Positions 1 through 7,528 of a stretch of 22,819 nt of DNA are shown one piece after another. Below the pieces are notes generated by a model, which was not told the DNA's origin, made no database searches, and saw nothing but the letters and a program-made list of their open reading frames with translations. The stretch lies in the NCBI RefSeq assembly GCF_901875635.1, contig NZ_CABFMN010000138.1, positions 1 to 22,819 on the forward strand, written 5' to 3'. This DNA is from Xylophilus ampelinus. GTDB lineage: Bacteria > Pseudomonadota > Gammaproteobacteria > Burkholderiales > Burkholderiaceae_C. Every line of letters starts with the position of its first letter. Position 1 is the first letter of the stretch. The translations under genes and the position numbers were made by a program.

Positions 1-825
1 GCCCGGTGCCGGCGCCGGCCGCGGCGCCCGCGCCGGCGCCACCGAGGGCGCCTGCAGGTCGCGCTGGATCATCGCGCGCACCAGCGCCTCGATGTCCTGC
101 GCCGGCGCGTCCGAGCGGGCCACCACGCGGCCGCCGCGCAGCACGGTGGCACGGCGTGCCACGCGCTGGATCTCGGCCAGCTTGTGGGTGACCAGCACCA
201 CGCCGCAGCCCTGTTGCGCCACGCGTGTGCACACCGCGAGCAGCGCCTCGATCTCCTCCGGCAGGAGCACGGCGGTGGGTTCGTCGAGCACCAGCAGGCG
301 CGGCTCGCGCATCAGGCACTTCACGATCTCCACGCGCTGTCGCTCGCCCACAGAGAGCTCCTGCACCCGGGCCAGCGGATCGAGCGCGAGCCCGTAGCGC
401 TCGCGCATGGCGGCAATGCGCGCCGTGCCGGCCTTGCGGTCGAGCACGCCACGGGCCTGGCCGAGCAGCAGGTTGTCCAGCACGGTCATGTCGGGCACCA
501 GGCTGAAATGCTGGTGGACCATCGCGATGCCGTGCGACAGGGCATCGGCCGGAGAGCGCGGACTGAACGCCGCGCCGGCCAGCGTCATGCCGCCCGCGTC
601 CGGCGCATGCACGCCGAAGACGAGGTTGCACAGCGTCGACTTGCCGGCACCGTTCTCGCCCAGCAGGCAGTGGATCTCGCCGGGATGGAGCTCGAGCGAC
701 ACGTCCTGCAGCGCCTGCAGCGTGCCGAAGCGCTTGGACAGGCCGTCCAGCCTCAGAAGAGGTGGCGCGGCCGGGGCCTCGCCCGGACTGCCGTCGCCGA
801 GGCCGGCGGCGTGGCGCTCGCGCAT
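1..825 (-). CDS. ABC sugar/nucleoside importer ATPase, partial (first domain)
   Basis: ATP-hydrolysing subunit of a simple-sugar/nucleoside-type ABC importer acting at the inner membrane. The visible 275 codons contain one full nucleotide-binding domain: Walker A GENGAGKST near residue 57, a Q-loop in a VHQHFSLVP context, signature LSVGERQRVEI, Walker B LLVLDEPTAVL and H-loop VTHK. Members of this family normally carry two such domains in about 500 residues, so the second domain lies beyond the left edge. The ATG overlaps the TGA of the BMP binding-protein gene by one base (TGATG), showing translational coupling. Permease genes would be expected further left. The partner being a BMP-family protein favours nucleosides or related compounds over sugars, but the substrate is inferred. 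Confidence 0.93.
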   Translation of the reverse strand, partial: MRERHAAGLGDGSPGEAPAAPPLLRLDGLSKRFGTLQALQDVSLELHPGEIHCLLGENGAGKSTLCNLVFGVHAPDAGGMTLAGAAFSPRSPADALSHGIAMVHQHFSLVPDMTVLDNLLLGQARGVLDRKAGTARIAAMRERYGLALDPLARVQELSVGERQRVEIVKCLMREPRLLVLDEPTAVLLPEEIEALLAVCTRVAQQGCGVVLVTHKLAEIQRVARRATVLRGGRVVARSDAPAQDIEALVRAMIQRDLQAPSVAPARAPRPAPAPG

Positions 826-1808
826 CAGCCCTCCAGCACCTTGATCTTGCCGGACAGGATGTCCTTCTTGATCTGCTCGAGCTTGGCCTTCTGCTCCTCG
901 GTGGCATTGCAGATGACCATGTCCGAGGCGCTCGGGCCCATGGCCAGGCCGAAGGGCTTGTAGCCCGCTTTCCAGGTCCCGCCGACGGCCTCCTTGATGG
1001 CGTACTGCACCTGGTAGCCGACGCCCGTGATGCTGTAGGCCGGATAGAGCGGATCGGTGCCGCAACGGTTGGTGTAGCTGCCGATGATCTTGGTGCCCTT
1101 CTCCTTGGCCGCCTGCTCCATGCCGCGCAAGCCGAGGTTCAGGATGTGGTAATGCACGTCGGCGCCCTGGGCGATCGCCGCCAGCGTGGCTTCCTTGGCC
1201 TTGGCGACGTTGTCGAAATCGCCGGTGTAGTTCTCGAAGTACTTGATGCCGGGCTTGATGTACTTCGCGCCGTTGCCGAACTCCTTGCCGGCGTTCACGA
1301 TAGAAGGAATCTCCATGCCGCCGACGTAGCTCACGGCCCCGTTCTTCGACAGCATCGCGGCCGCGGCACCTGCGACGAAGGCGATCTCCGCCTGCTTGAC
1401 GTCGTAGCCGGCCACGTTGGCGCTCTCTTCGGCCTTGTTGCCGCCGACGATCGAGAAGCGCGTCTTGGGGAAGCGCTTGGCCACCTTGAGCACGGCGGCC
1501 TGCGTCTGGCCGCCGACACCGATGACGAGCGCGTTCTTGGTGGCCAGGTTGGTCAGGGCCTGCTCCATGTCGGCGTAGTTGATGTTCTCGATCATCTGCA
1601 CCTTGATCTTGGGCCCGTACTCCTTCTGTGCGGCCACGAGGCCGTCGTAGCCGGACTCCATCCATCCCTTGTCCGACTTGGACCCTGGGATGAGGATGCC
1701 GACGGTCAGCGGATCGGCCGCCGCGGCCGGCAGGCTGAGCACGAGGGCGGTGAAAGCGCTGACACCTGCGAGGACAGCGGCGCGGCGGGAGGGGGACAGA
1801 AGCTTCAT
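825..1808 (-). CDS. BMP-family ABC transporter substrate-binding protein
   Basis: Periplasmic solute-binding protein of the basic membrane protein/PnrA-like family (327 aa, usual size). The N-terminus is a typical Sec signal peptide: a positive start with SPSRR, a hydrophobic core, and an AAA-ADP cleavage region around residue 31. The mature protein begins with LTVGILIPGSKSDKGW, the standard opening of this family. Known members bind purine nucleosides, and relatives bind other heterocycles. The ATG is preceded by GAAAGG at six bases' spacing. It is the first gene of the leftward importer operon and is divergent from the cysteine hydrolase/amidase genes, with a dyad (1835-1856) just upstream that could control both directions. 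Function of the family is well supported; the ligand is not. Confidence 0.93.
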   Translation of the reverse strand: MKLLSPSRRAAVLAGVSAFTALVLSLPAAAADPLTVGILIPGSKSDKGWMESGYDGLVAAQKEYGPKIKVQMIENINYADMEQALTNLATKNALVIGVGGQTQAAVLKVAKRFPKTRFSIVGGNKAEESANVAGYDVKQAEIAFVAGAAAAMLSKNGAVSYVGGMEIPSIVNAGKEFGNGAKYIKPGIKYFENYTGDFDNVAKAKEATLAAIAQGADVHYHILNLGLRGMEQAAKEKGTKIIGSYTNRCGTDPLYPAYSITGVGYQVQYAIKEAVGGTWKAGYKPFGLAMGPSASDMVICNATEEQKAKLEQIKKDILSGKIKVLEG

Positions 1809-1834
1809 GGCATGCCTTTCGCTAGTTGAAGGGT

Positions 1835-1856
1835 TAAGTAACTAATCAATTACTTA
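1835..1856. promoter_or_regulatory. Dyad operator candidate between divergent importer and hydrolase genes
   Basis: TAAGTAA and TTACTTA form a perfect 7-bp inverted repeat around an 8-bp spacer, in an AT-rich island within very GC-rich DNA. It lies 27-48 bp upstream of the BMP gene start and about 130 bp upstream of the hydrolase start. This size and symmetry suit a dimeric TetR-type repressor, and the only regulator in the cluster is the TetR at 3973-4641, so autoregulation plus control of both arms is the simplest reading. No clear -35/-10 pair could be placed on either strand. Confidence 0.6.
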
Positions 1857-1985
1857 CCGACAGAGCATCGCAATAACAGTGCCAGTGATTTCGCCGCACT
1901 TCTGCCGCATATCGGTGCGGCGGCCGCGCCGGATGCACCAGCCTGTGGCGACGCGACCTTCGACCGCACACCACCGGAGCCCTTC

Positions 1986-2783
1986 ATGAAACGACATCCT
2001 TACCTTCCCGATGCCCGGCCCGAAGGCGCCCTGGGCCTGGGGCAGCAGTACTACTGGGTCGCCAGCGAACGCGAGGTCGACATGTCCGTGGAGCCGCCCC
2101 CGCCGCTGCGCGCGCGGGTGCAGGCGCAGCCGCAGAACGTGGTCCTGGACCTGCGGCGCACGGCCATCGTCATCATCGATCTGCAGAACGACTTCTGCAC
2201 CGAGGGCGGGTGGGTCGACCACATCGGCGGCAACTATGCGGCGGACCGCACGCCGATCGCGCCATTGCAGAAGCTGCTGCCCGAGCTGCGCCGCGCCGGC
2301 GTGCCGGTCGTGTGGGTCAACTGGGGCAACCGGCCGGACCTGGCCAACATGCCGCCCAACCAGATCCATCTCTACAAGAACAGCGGCACCGGCGTCGGCC
2401 TGGGCGACCCGCTGCCGGGCGGAAAGGGCCACGTGCTGCAGAAGGACTCGTGGGCCGCGGCCATCGTGGACGAGCTGGCGCCGCACGAGGGCGACTTCCT
2501 GGTCGACAAGCACCGCATCAGCGGCTTCTGGGACACGCCGCTGGACAGCATCCTGCGCAACCTCGGTGTGCGCAGCATCCTTTTTGCCGGCTGCAATACC
2601 GACCAGTGCGTGTTGCACACGCTCACGGATGCCAACTTCCTGGGCTACGGCTGCGTGATGCTGAGCGACTGCTGCGCCACGAGCTCGCCGGACTTCTGCA
2701 CCGAGGCGACGATCTGGAACGTCAAGAAGTGCTTCGGCTTCGTGACCGACTCGGCCGCCGTGCTCGCGTCGCTGCCCGCCTGA
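1986..2783 (+). CDS. Cysteine hydrolase, isochorismatase-like (RutB-like)
   Basis: Amidohydrolase of the isochorismatase superfamily (265 aa), cytoplasmic. The catalytic triad is visible: Asp65 in IIDLQNDF, Lys175 in VDKHRISG, and the nucleophile Cys208 in GCNTDQCVL. The approximately 50-residue N-terminal extension and the N-x-DQCVL context resemble ureidoacrylate amidohydrolase RutB and N-carbamoyl hydrolases, which release carbamate/ammonia from ureido compounds. The start has GGAG six bases upstream. The stop codon overlaps the next ATG (TGATG), so it is co-translated with the amidase. Neighbours (a nucleoside-type importer, an amidase and an HpxW-like hydrolase) point to nitrogen release from a pyrimidine- or purine-derived compound. 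The exact substrate is not deducible; N-carbamoylsarcosine or biuret-type amides are alternatives. Confidence 0.9.
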   Translation: MKRHPYLPDARPEGALGLGQQYYWVASEREVDMSVEPPPPLRARVQAQPQNVVLDLRRTAIVIIDLQNDFCTEGGWVDHIGGNYAADRTPIAPLQKLLPELRRAGVPVVWVNWGNRPDLANMPPNQIHLYKNSGTGVGLGDPLPGGKGHVLQKDSWAAAIVDELAPHEGDFLVDKHRISGFWDTPLDSILRNLGVRSILFAGCNTDQCVLHTLTDANFLGYGCVMLSDCCATSSPDFCTEATIWNVKKCFGFVTDSAAVLASLPA

Positions 2784-3976
2784 TGCGCGAGCCGATCACG
2801 GACGGATCGGGCGGCTGGTTGCCCGGCCCAACGTGCGAACGGGCGCCCACCGGCACTGGCGTGCTGGACGGCACCCGCCTGGGCGTGAAGGACCTGATCG
2901 ACATCGAAGGCGCGATCACCGGCGGCGGCAATCCGGACTGGGCGGCCAGCCACGCCCCGGCGGCCCGCGATGCGCCCTGCGTGGCCGCCCTGCGGCGCGC
3001 AGGCGCCCGGGTGGTGGGCAAGACGATCAGCGACGAACTCGCCTTCAGCCTGGAGGGCGAGAACGCCCACCACGGGACGCCGCGCCATCCGCAGGACCCC
3101 GAGCGCCTGCCGGGCGGCTCGTCCAGCGGCAGTGCCGCTGCGGTGGCCTGGGGGGAAGCCGATCTGGCCCTGGGCACGGACACGGGCGGTTCGGTCCGCG
3201 TGCCGGCGGCCTTCTGCGGGGTGGCGGCCATGCGGCCCACGCACGGGCGCATTCCGCTGGAAGGGGTCCTGCCCTTCGCGCCGAGCTACGACACGGTGGG
3301 GTGGTTCGCGCGCGATGGCGCACTGCTGCAGCGGGCCGGGCAGGTGCTGCTCGGCACCCGCAGCGGCCCGCCGCGGCCGCCGCTGCGCCTGTGCGTGGCC
3401 ACGGACGCGCTGGCCCTGGCCGATCCCTCGGTGCGCGAGCCCCTGTCCGCATGGGCCCGCCACATCGGCATCGACGCCGAACGCAGCGCCTTCGGCGATA
3501 GCGACTGGCGCGACTGGCTGGAGGCCTACGCCGTGCTGCAGGGCCTGGAGATCCGGGCCCAGCTCGGTCCGTGGATCCGACGGCAGCGACCCCGCTTCGG
3601 GCCCGCGATCGCCCCGCGCTTCGAGGCCGCGCTGGCGCTGGATCCCCGGCAGGGCCTGCCATGGGCCGAATGGCGCGCACAGGCGATGGAACGCCTGGCG
3701 CAGCGCATGGCACCCGACGAGGCGTGGCTCCTCCCCGCAGCGCCTGCCGCGGCCCTGTCGCGCCAGGCCGATGCGAGCGAGCGAGGCGCCTTCTACGAGC
3801 GCGCGCTGGCACTGGGCGCCGTGGCCGGCCATGCGGGGCTGCCGCAGGTGGTGTTGCCGCTGCCCGGCGGCGAGGGGCTGCCGATCTGCGTGTCCTTCGT
3901 CTCGGTCCGGGGCAACGACGAACGGCTGCTCGGTCTTGCCGCGACACTAGCGCCCGCACTCCCACCCACACCATGA
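2783..3976 (+). CDS. Amidase-signature hydrolase
   Basis: Ser-cisSer-Lys amidase of 397 aa, hydrolysing a carboxamide. The triad can be read directly: Lys36 in GVKDLID, cis-Ser113 in PGGSSSGSAAA and nucleophile Ser137 in GTDTGGSVRVPA. The 24-residue spacing between the two serines is standard for the family. At under 400 residues it is shorter than GatA (about 485) and lacks a long N-terminal lead, as in the AtzE/HpxY-like and small-amidase groups. Its ATG overlaps the upstream stop by one base, and its own stop sits in an ATGA overlap with the TetR start. No AtzG/HpxX-like small subunit is present next to it, unlike AtzE and HpxY loci, so it may act alone. Family call is firm; substrate unknown. 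Confidence 0.9.
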   Translation: MREPITDGSGGWLPGPTCERAPTGTGVLDGTRLGVKDLIDIEGAITGGGNPDWAASHAPAARDAPCVAALRRAGARVVGKTISDELAFSLEGENAHHGTPRHPQDPERLPGGSSSGSAAAVAWGEADLALGTDTGGSVRVPAAFCGVAAMRPTHGRIPLEGVLPFAPSYDTVGWFARDGALLQRAGQVLLGTRSGPPRPPLRLCVATDALALADPSVREPLSAWARHIGIDAERSAFGDSDWRDWLEAYAVLQGLEIRAQLGPWIRRQRPRFGPAIAPRFEAALALDPRQGLPWAEWRAQAMERLAQRMAPDEAWLLPAAPAAALSRQADASERGAFYERALALGAVAGHAGLPQVVLPLPGGEGLPICVSFVSVRGNDERLLGLAATLAPALPPTP

Positions 3977-4641
3977 GCACACCTTCTATGCGGCAGGCGC
4001 CGGCCCGCGACACGATCCCGCGACGCGATGCCACGCTCACGCGCGCCAAGCTGCTGGAATCGGCGATCGACGAGTTCTCGAGCGAGGGCTACAGCGGTGC
4101 GCGCACCGAACGCATCGCACGCCTGGCCGGCACCAACATCCGCATGCTGTACCACTACTTCGGGAGCAAGGACGACCTGTACGTCGCCGTCCTCGAGGCG
4201 GTGATGGCCGACCTGCGGCACGACGAGCTCCGGCTGGACGCAGAGGTCGAGGAGCCGCTGGCCGGCCTGCTGCACATCGCCGATTTCGTCGACCGGCACT
4301 TCGCGACGCATCCGCGGCTGCGCAAGCTGCTGGCCTTCGAGAACCTCAACGAAGCCCGGCATCTGGCCCGCTCGAACCGCATCCCCGAGATGTCGTCGCC
4401 GGTGATCGCGCTGATCCGCCGACTGCTGGTGCGCGGGGTCGCGGCGGGCGTCATCCGGCCCGGCATCGACGCGCTGCACCTGTACGTGGCGATGGTGAGC
4501 CTGTCTTACTACGGTCGGGCCCACGCATTCACGCTTTCGCGCATCTTCAACAAGGACCTGCAGGCTGCGGCCTGGCAGAAGGCGCACCAGAAGATGACCC
4601 GCCAGATGGTGGCGGCGTTCCTGACGCACGCACCCGAATGA
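3973..4641 (+). CDS. TetR/AcrR-family transcriptional regulator
   Basis: A 222-aa one-component repressor. The N-terminal helix-turn-helix is at about residues 43-65 (ARTERIARLAGTNIRMLYHY, followed by FGSKDDLY), the signature of the family. The C-terminal half, including VSLSYYGRAHAFTLSRIF, resembles the YcdC/RutR-type ligand domain, consistent with sensing a pyrimidine-like or related catabolite. It overlaps the amidase stop by four bases (ATGA), so it is transcribed with the hydrolases. The likely target is the dyad at 1835-1856, which would make it an autoregulator of the operon and perhaps of the divergent importer. That pairing is inferred from gene order only. Confidence 0.92.
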   Translation: MSTPSMRQAPARDTIPRRDATLTRAKLLESAIDEFSSEGYSGARTERIARLAGTNIRMLYHYFGSKDDLYVAVLEAVMADLRHDELRLDAEVEEPLAGLLHIADFVDRHFATHPRLRKLLAFENLNEARHLARSNRIPEMSSPVIALIRRLLVRGVAAGVIRPGIDALHLYVAMVSLSYYGRAHAFTLSRIFNKDLQAAAWQKAHQKMTRQMVAAFLTHAPE

Positions 4642-4677
4642 CCCGATCCCTGCGCGCCGCAACGACCCATCCCTTGC

Positions 4678-6276
4678 ATGTCATCTCCAAGCTCTCCTGA
4701 ACGCGCGCATCCGGCCCACGCCACCTCCCGACAAGGCATGGTGACCAGCCCCCATCCCTTGGCCAGTGCGGCAGGGCTGGAGGTGCTGGCCCAGGGGGGC
4801 AACGCGATCGAAGCGGCCATCGCCATGGCGGCCGTGCTGTGCGTCGTGTGCCCGCACTTCACGGGGCTCGGCGGCGACGGCTTCTGGCTCCTGGCGCAGC
4901 CCGGTGCGCCGGTGCGCGGGATCTCGGGCATCGGGCAGGCCGCCGCAGCGGTGCCTGCGCACTCGGGGCCGAGTGCACTGCGCGGTGGCGCGTCGGCACT
5001 GACCACCGCCGCTGCCGTGGACAGCTGGGCACAAGCCTTCGACATCTCCGCACGCGAGTGGCACGGGAGCCAGCGATGGGCGTCGCTGCTGTCACGTGCG
5101 ATCGAGCATGCACAGGAAGGTGCCGCCGTGTCGGCCTCGCAGCGCTTCTGGCGCGAGATGCGGGCGGCGGAGACGGCGCTGTGGCACGGCTTCGATGCGG
5201 CGTTTCCGACCCAGGCCTCGCAGGAGCAGCGGCAGCCCGGGCTCGCGCGCACGCTGTCGCTGCTCGCGGCACACGGCCCGCGGGAGTTCTACGAAGGCGA
5301 GCTGGCGCACCGCCTGGCCGCGGGCCTGCAGGCCGCGGGATCACCGCTGACGCTGGACGACATGCGCCGGACGCAGGCCCGCGAGGTGACGCCGCTGGCC
5401 GTGCCCTACCGCGGCGGCACGCTGCTGAGCCTGCCGCCGCCCACGCAGGGCTTCGCCACGCTGGAGGCGATGGGCATCCTGGGCGAGCAGGACTTCTCAG
5501 GCATCGCCGAGGGCAGCGCCGAGCACTTCCACCGCATGGTCGAGGCGATCAAGCTGGCCTTCATCGACCGGGACCGCTTCCTGGCCGACCCGGACTTCGC
5601 CGAGGTGCCGGTGGAACGCCTGCTGGATGCGGCGCACATCCGCCAACAGGCGGCCCGGGCGCAGGCCGATGCGCGGGCCATGCCCTGGCCGCACCCGTTC
5701 CGCCAGGGCGACACCGTGTTCTTCGCCGCGGCCGATGCGTCGGGGCGAGGCGCGAGCGTGCTGCAGAGCATCTACTACGACTGGGGCAGCGGCGTCGTCG
5801 CCGGCGACACGGGGGTGCTCTGGCACAACCGCGGCGCGGCCTTCCACCCCGATCCAGGCCACCCCAATGGCCTCCGGGGAGGGAAACGGCCCTTCCACAC
5901 GCTCAACCCCGTCGTCTACCTTCGCGAGGGACGGCCCGAGCTGTTGCTGGGCACGCAGGGGGCCGACGGCCAGCCGCAAACGCTGGTCGCCCTGTTGACT
6001 CGCCTGATCGACTACGGCCTCGACCCTGCGCAGGCGCTGGCGCGGCCCCGCTTCCTCCTCGGCCGGACCTTCTCCGACAGCCGCGACAGCCTGAAACTGG
6101 AAGAGGACGCGGGCGCCGAGGTGCTTGCATCGCTGGCCGCGCGCGGCCATGAAGTGGCAGCGATCCCGGCGCAAAGCCCGCTGGCAGGCCTGCCCGGCGT
6201 CATCCGCCTGGACCGGAACGGCCAGCTGTCGGGGGCGCACGATCCGCGAGGCGACGGCGTGGCACTGGGCCTTTAG
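4678..6276 (+). CDS. Gamma-glutamyltransferase-family Ntn hydrolase (oxamate amidohydrolase HpxW-like)
   Basis: A 532-aa self-processing Ntn hydrolase of the gamma-glutamyltranspeptidase fold. Family hallmarks are GMVTSPHPLAS, GGNAIEAAIAM and GLGGDGFW near the N-terminus. The probable autocleavage site is before Thr346 in RQGDTVFF, where ordinary GGTs have GTTH, followed by SVLQSIYYDWGSGV and KRPFHTLNP. There is no signal peptide, so the enzyme is probably cytoplasmic, unlike periplasmic GGT. This layout matches my memory of Klebsiella HpxW, an oxamate amidohydrolase of purine catabolism, which fits the amidase neighbours. The gene follows the TetR by 36 bases. No good ribosome site precedes the chosen ATG; an in-frame ATG at 4738 (Met21) is a credible alternative start. 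Confidence 0.85.
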   Translation: MSSPSSPERAHPAHATSRQGMVTSPHPLASAAGLEVLAQGGNAIEAAIAMAAVLCVVCPHFTGLGGDGFWLLAQPGAPVRGISGIGQAAAAVPAHSGPSALRGGASALTTAAAVDSWAQAFDISAREWHGSQRWASLLSRAIEHAQEGAAVSASQRFWREMRAAETALWHGFDAAFPTQASQEQRQPGLARTLSLLAAHGPREFYEGELAHRLAAGLQAAGSPLTLDDMRRTQAREVTPLAVPYRGGTLLSLPPPTQGFATLEAMGILGEQDFSGIAEGSAEHFHRMVEAIKLAFIDRDRFLADPDFAEVPVERLLDAAHIRQQAARAQADARAMPWPHPFRQGDTVFFAAADASGRGASVLQSIYYDWGSGVVAGDTGVLWHNRGAAFHPDPGHPNGLRGGKRPFHTLNPVVYLREGRPELLLGTQGADGQPQTLVALLTRLIDYGLDPAQALARPRFLLGRTFSDSRDSLKLEEDAGAEVLASLAARGHEVAAIPAQSPLAGLPGVIRLDRNGQLSGAHDPRGDGVALGL

Positions 6277-6360
6277 CGAGGGCGTGCCAACAGGCTCGGG
6301 GACGAATCCCTCCGCGGGCGCGGGGCGGACGCTAGGTGTTCAAGACAGGCGCGCGCAAGG

Positions 6361-6648
6361 TCACGGCCGCGCGTCGTCCGCCGGCGCTGCGGGCTCGGGT
6401 TCAGGGCCGCGCAGTTCCTCGACCACCCGCAGCCGATGCACCACCAGCTCGTCGATCTCGAGCCGCCGGATGCGCGCCCGTCCGACGAACAGCCGGCCGA
6501 TCGCCAGGGCGCCGATGGCCAGTGCGCCGATGGCGATGGCGCCCGCCGCGACGCTGCCCAGTCCCACGGTGCCGAGGGCCTGCGCGCCGGTGGCCCGTGC
6601 GCCGGTCGCCACGGCGAGGGTCTTGCGCAGGGGGTGCAGGTGTTTCAT
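6361..6648 (-). CDS. Small pentad-repeat protein, unknown function
   Basis: A 95-aa protein with an excellent ribosome site (AGGAG five to six bases before ATG). I do not recognise a named family. After a basic N-terminus (MKHLHPLRKTLAVATGARAT), residues about 15-75 run in five-residue steps with a small/Ile/Leu pattern (for example AIGAL, AIGRL, FVGRA), then RIRRL, EIDEL and VVHRL, before an acidic, proline-rich tail. That periodicity resembles pentapeptide-repeat beta-helices, although the Gly-rich units are not the standard A(D/N)LXX. A hydrophobic membrane hairpin is an alternative for the Gly/Ala part. It lies 28 bases downstream of the SEC-C gene and is probably co-transcribed. The underlying DNA shows matching 15-bp quasi-repeats. 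Confidence 0.65.
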   Translation of the reverse strand: MKHLHPLRKTLAVATGARATGAQALGTVGLGSVAAGAIAIGALAIGALAIGRLFVGRARIRRLEIDELVVHRLRVVEELRGPEPEPAAPADDARP

Positions 6649-6676
6649 CGCGGCTCCTTGCCGTGGCTCGCGGGCT

Positions 6677-7465
6677 TCAGGCCCCGTGGCACTTTTTGTA
6701 CTTCTTCCCGCTCCCGCAGGGGCAGGGGTCGTTGCGGCCCGGCTCATCGGCCTTGCGCAGGGCCTCGACGCGCGGGCCCAGGCTGCGCCACAGCTGGCGC
6801 AGGTCGTACACGGCCCAGATGGCTTCGCCGAAGTCATCCAGCCGCTCCTGGCTGACGGTGGGTGGGCCGTCTTCGCTGTACATCGACAGCGCCGGCGGCG
6901 CGGTGTCGTCGCTGGCCAGCACTTCGATGGCCTCGAGCGCGTCGGCCAGCATGGCAGCGACCTCCTTGTCGCGCGGCGGCGCCCAGTCCTCGGCCCATTG
7001 CTCGACGGCCGCGAGGAAGCCCAGCGCCCAGACCTGCCCGAAGGACGGGATCTCGGCCTCGGGCGCCTCGGCGCGCTCCTCAGGCGGCAGGGCGGCGATG
7101 GCGCCGCGCAAGTCCAGGCATTCGGGCTGGAAGGCGCGCTCGTCGTCCAGCGCCTCGATGTTGGGCGCATCGAGCGCGGCCTGGATCTCGTGCCAGCGCC
7201 GCTTCCAGCGCCAGACGAATTCCATGTGCTGCGCGGGCGAGAAGCCGGCACCGAAGAGGGCCGGCCAGTACTCGGCCGGCTCGATCGGGCGGCGGGTGCA
7301 GACCAGTGCCGTCATGAAGCCGTCGCAGAACTCCCATTGCGGCACGTCCTCGTCGTGCTCGCGCATGGCGTCGAGGGCGTCGTCGAGGGCGTCGAAATCC
7401 TCGGGCTCGAGCGGGGGCAGGGCCGCCTCGGCGGCCAAGGGGTGGGTGTCGGAAGGTGCGGTCAT
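6677..7465 (-). CDS. UPF0149/YecA-family protein with C-terminal SEC-C motif
   Basis: A 262-aa cytoplasmic protein. The N-terminal part has the UPF0149 pattern (CDGFMTALVCTRRPIEPAEY and WPALFG), and the C-terminus ends in a SEC-C zinc-binding motif, DPCPCGSGKKYKKCHG, as at the end of SecA. The molecular role of UPF0149/SEC-C proteins is not settled; the motif suggests zinc binding and possibly ribosome or protein interaction. The ATG at 7465 was chosen because the conserved region begins shortly after it; the long open frame upstream is antisense to the FMN gene and is a high-GC artefact. It is divergent from the FMN-protein gene with 63 bp between starts. A short in-frame acidic repeat (DALDDALDAM) is encoded by a 12-bp tandem duplication. 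Confidence 0.88.
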   Translation of the reverse strand: MTAPSDTHPLAAEAALPPLEPEDFDALDDALDAMREHDEDVPQWEFCDGFMTALVCTRRPIEPAEYWPALFGAGFSPAQHMEFVWRWKRRWHEIQAALDAPNIEALDDERAFQPECLDLRGAIAALPPEERAEAPEAEIPSFGQVWALGFLAAVEQWAEDWAPPRDKEVAAMLADALEAIEVLASDDTAPPALSMYSEDGPPTVSQERLDDFGEAIWAVYDLRQLWRSLGPRVEALRKADEPGRNDPCPCGSGKKYKKCHGA

Positions 7466-7528
7466 GGGCAGGAGGATGGACCACCCTATGATGCCCCACC
7501 CGCGGGAGAGACACGAGAGGACGAGCCC

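Noticed and set aside
2210..2782. In-frame upstream extension of the amidase
   Set aside because: It overlaps the cysteine hydrolase gene, lacks amidase homology, and the ATG at 2783 in the TGATG overlap gives the normal N-terminus.
6299..6310. GGGA-CGAA-TCCC hairpin as terminator after the GGT-like gene
   Set aside because: Four-bp stem with no T tract; too weak to list.
7364..7398. 12-bp tandem repeat in the SEC-C gene
   Set aside because: It simply encodes a duplicated acidic tetrapeptide (ALDD) in a helix; common slippage-type duplication.
7487..7492. TATGAT as -10 of the FMN-protein gene
   Set aside because: Good hexamer, but no -35 at 16-18 bases; not enough for a promoter call.
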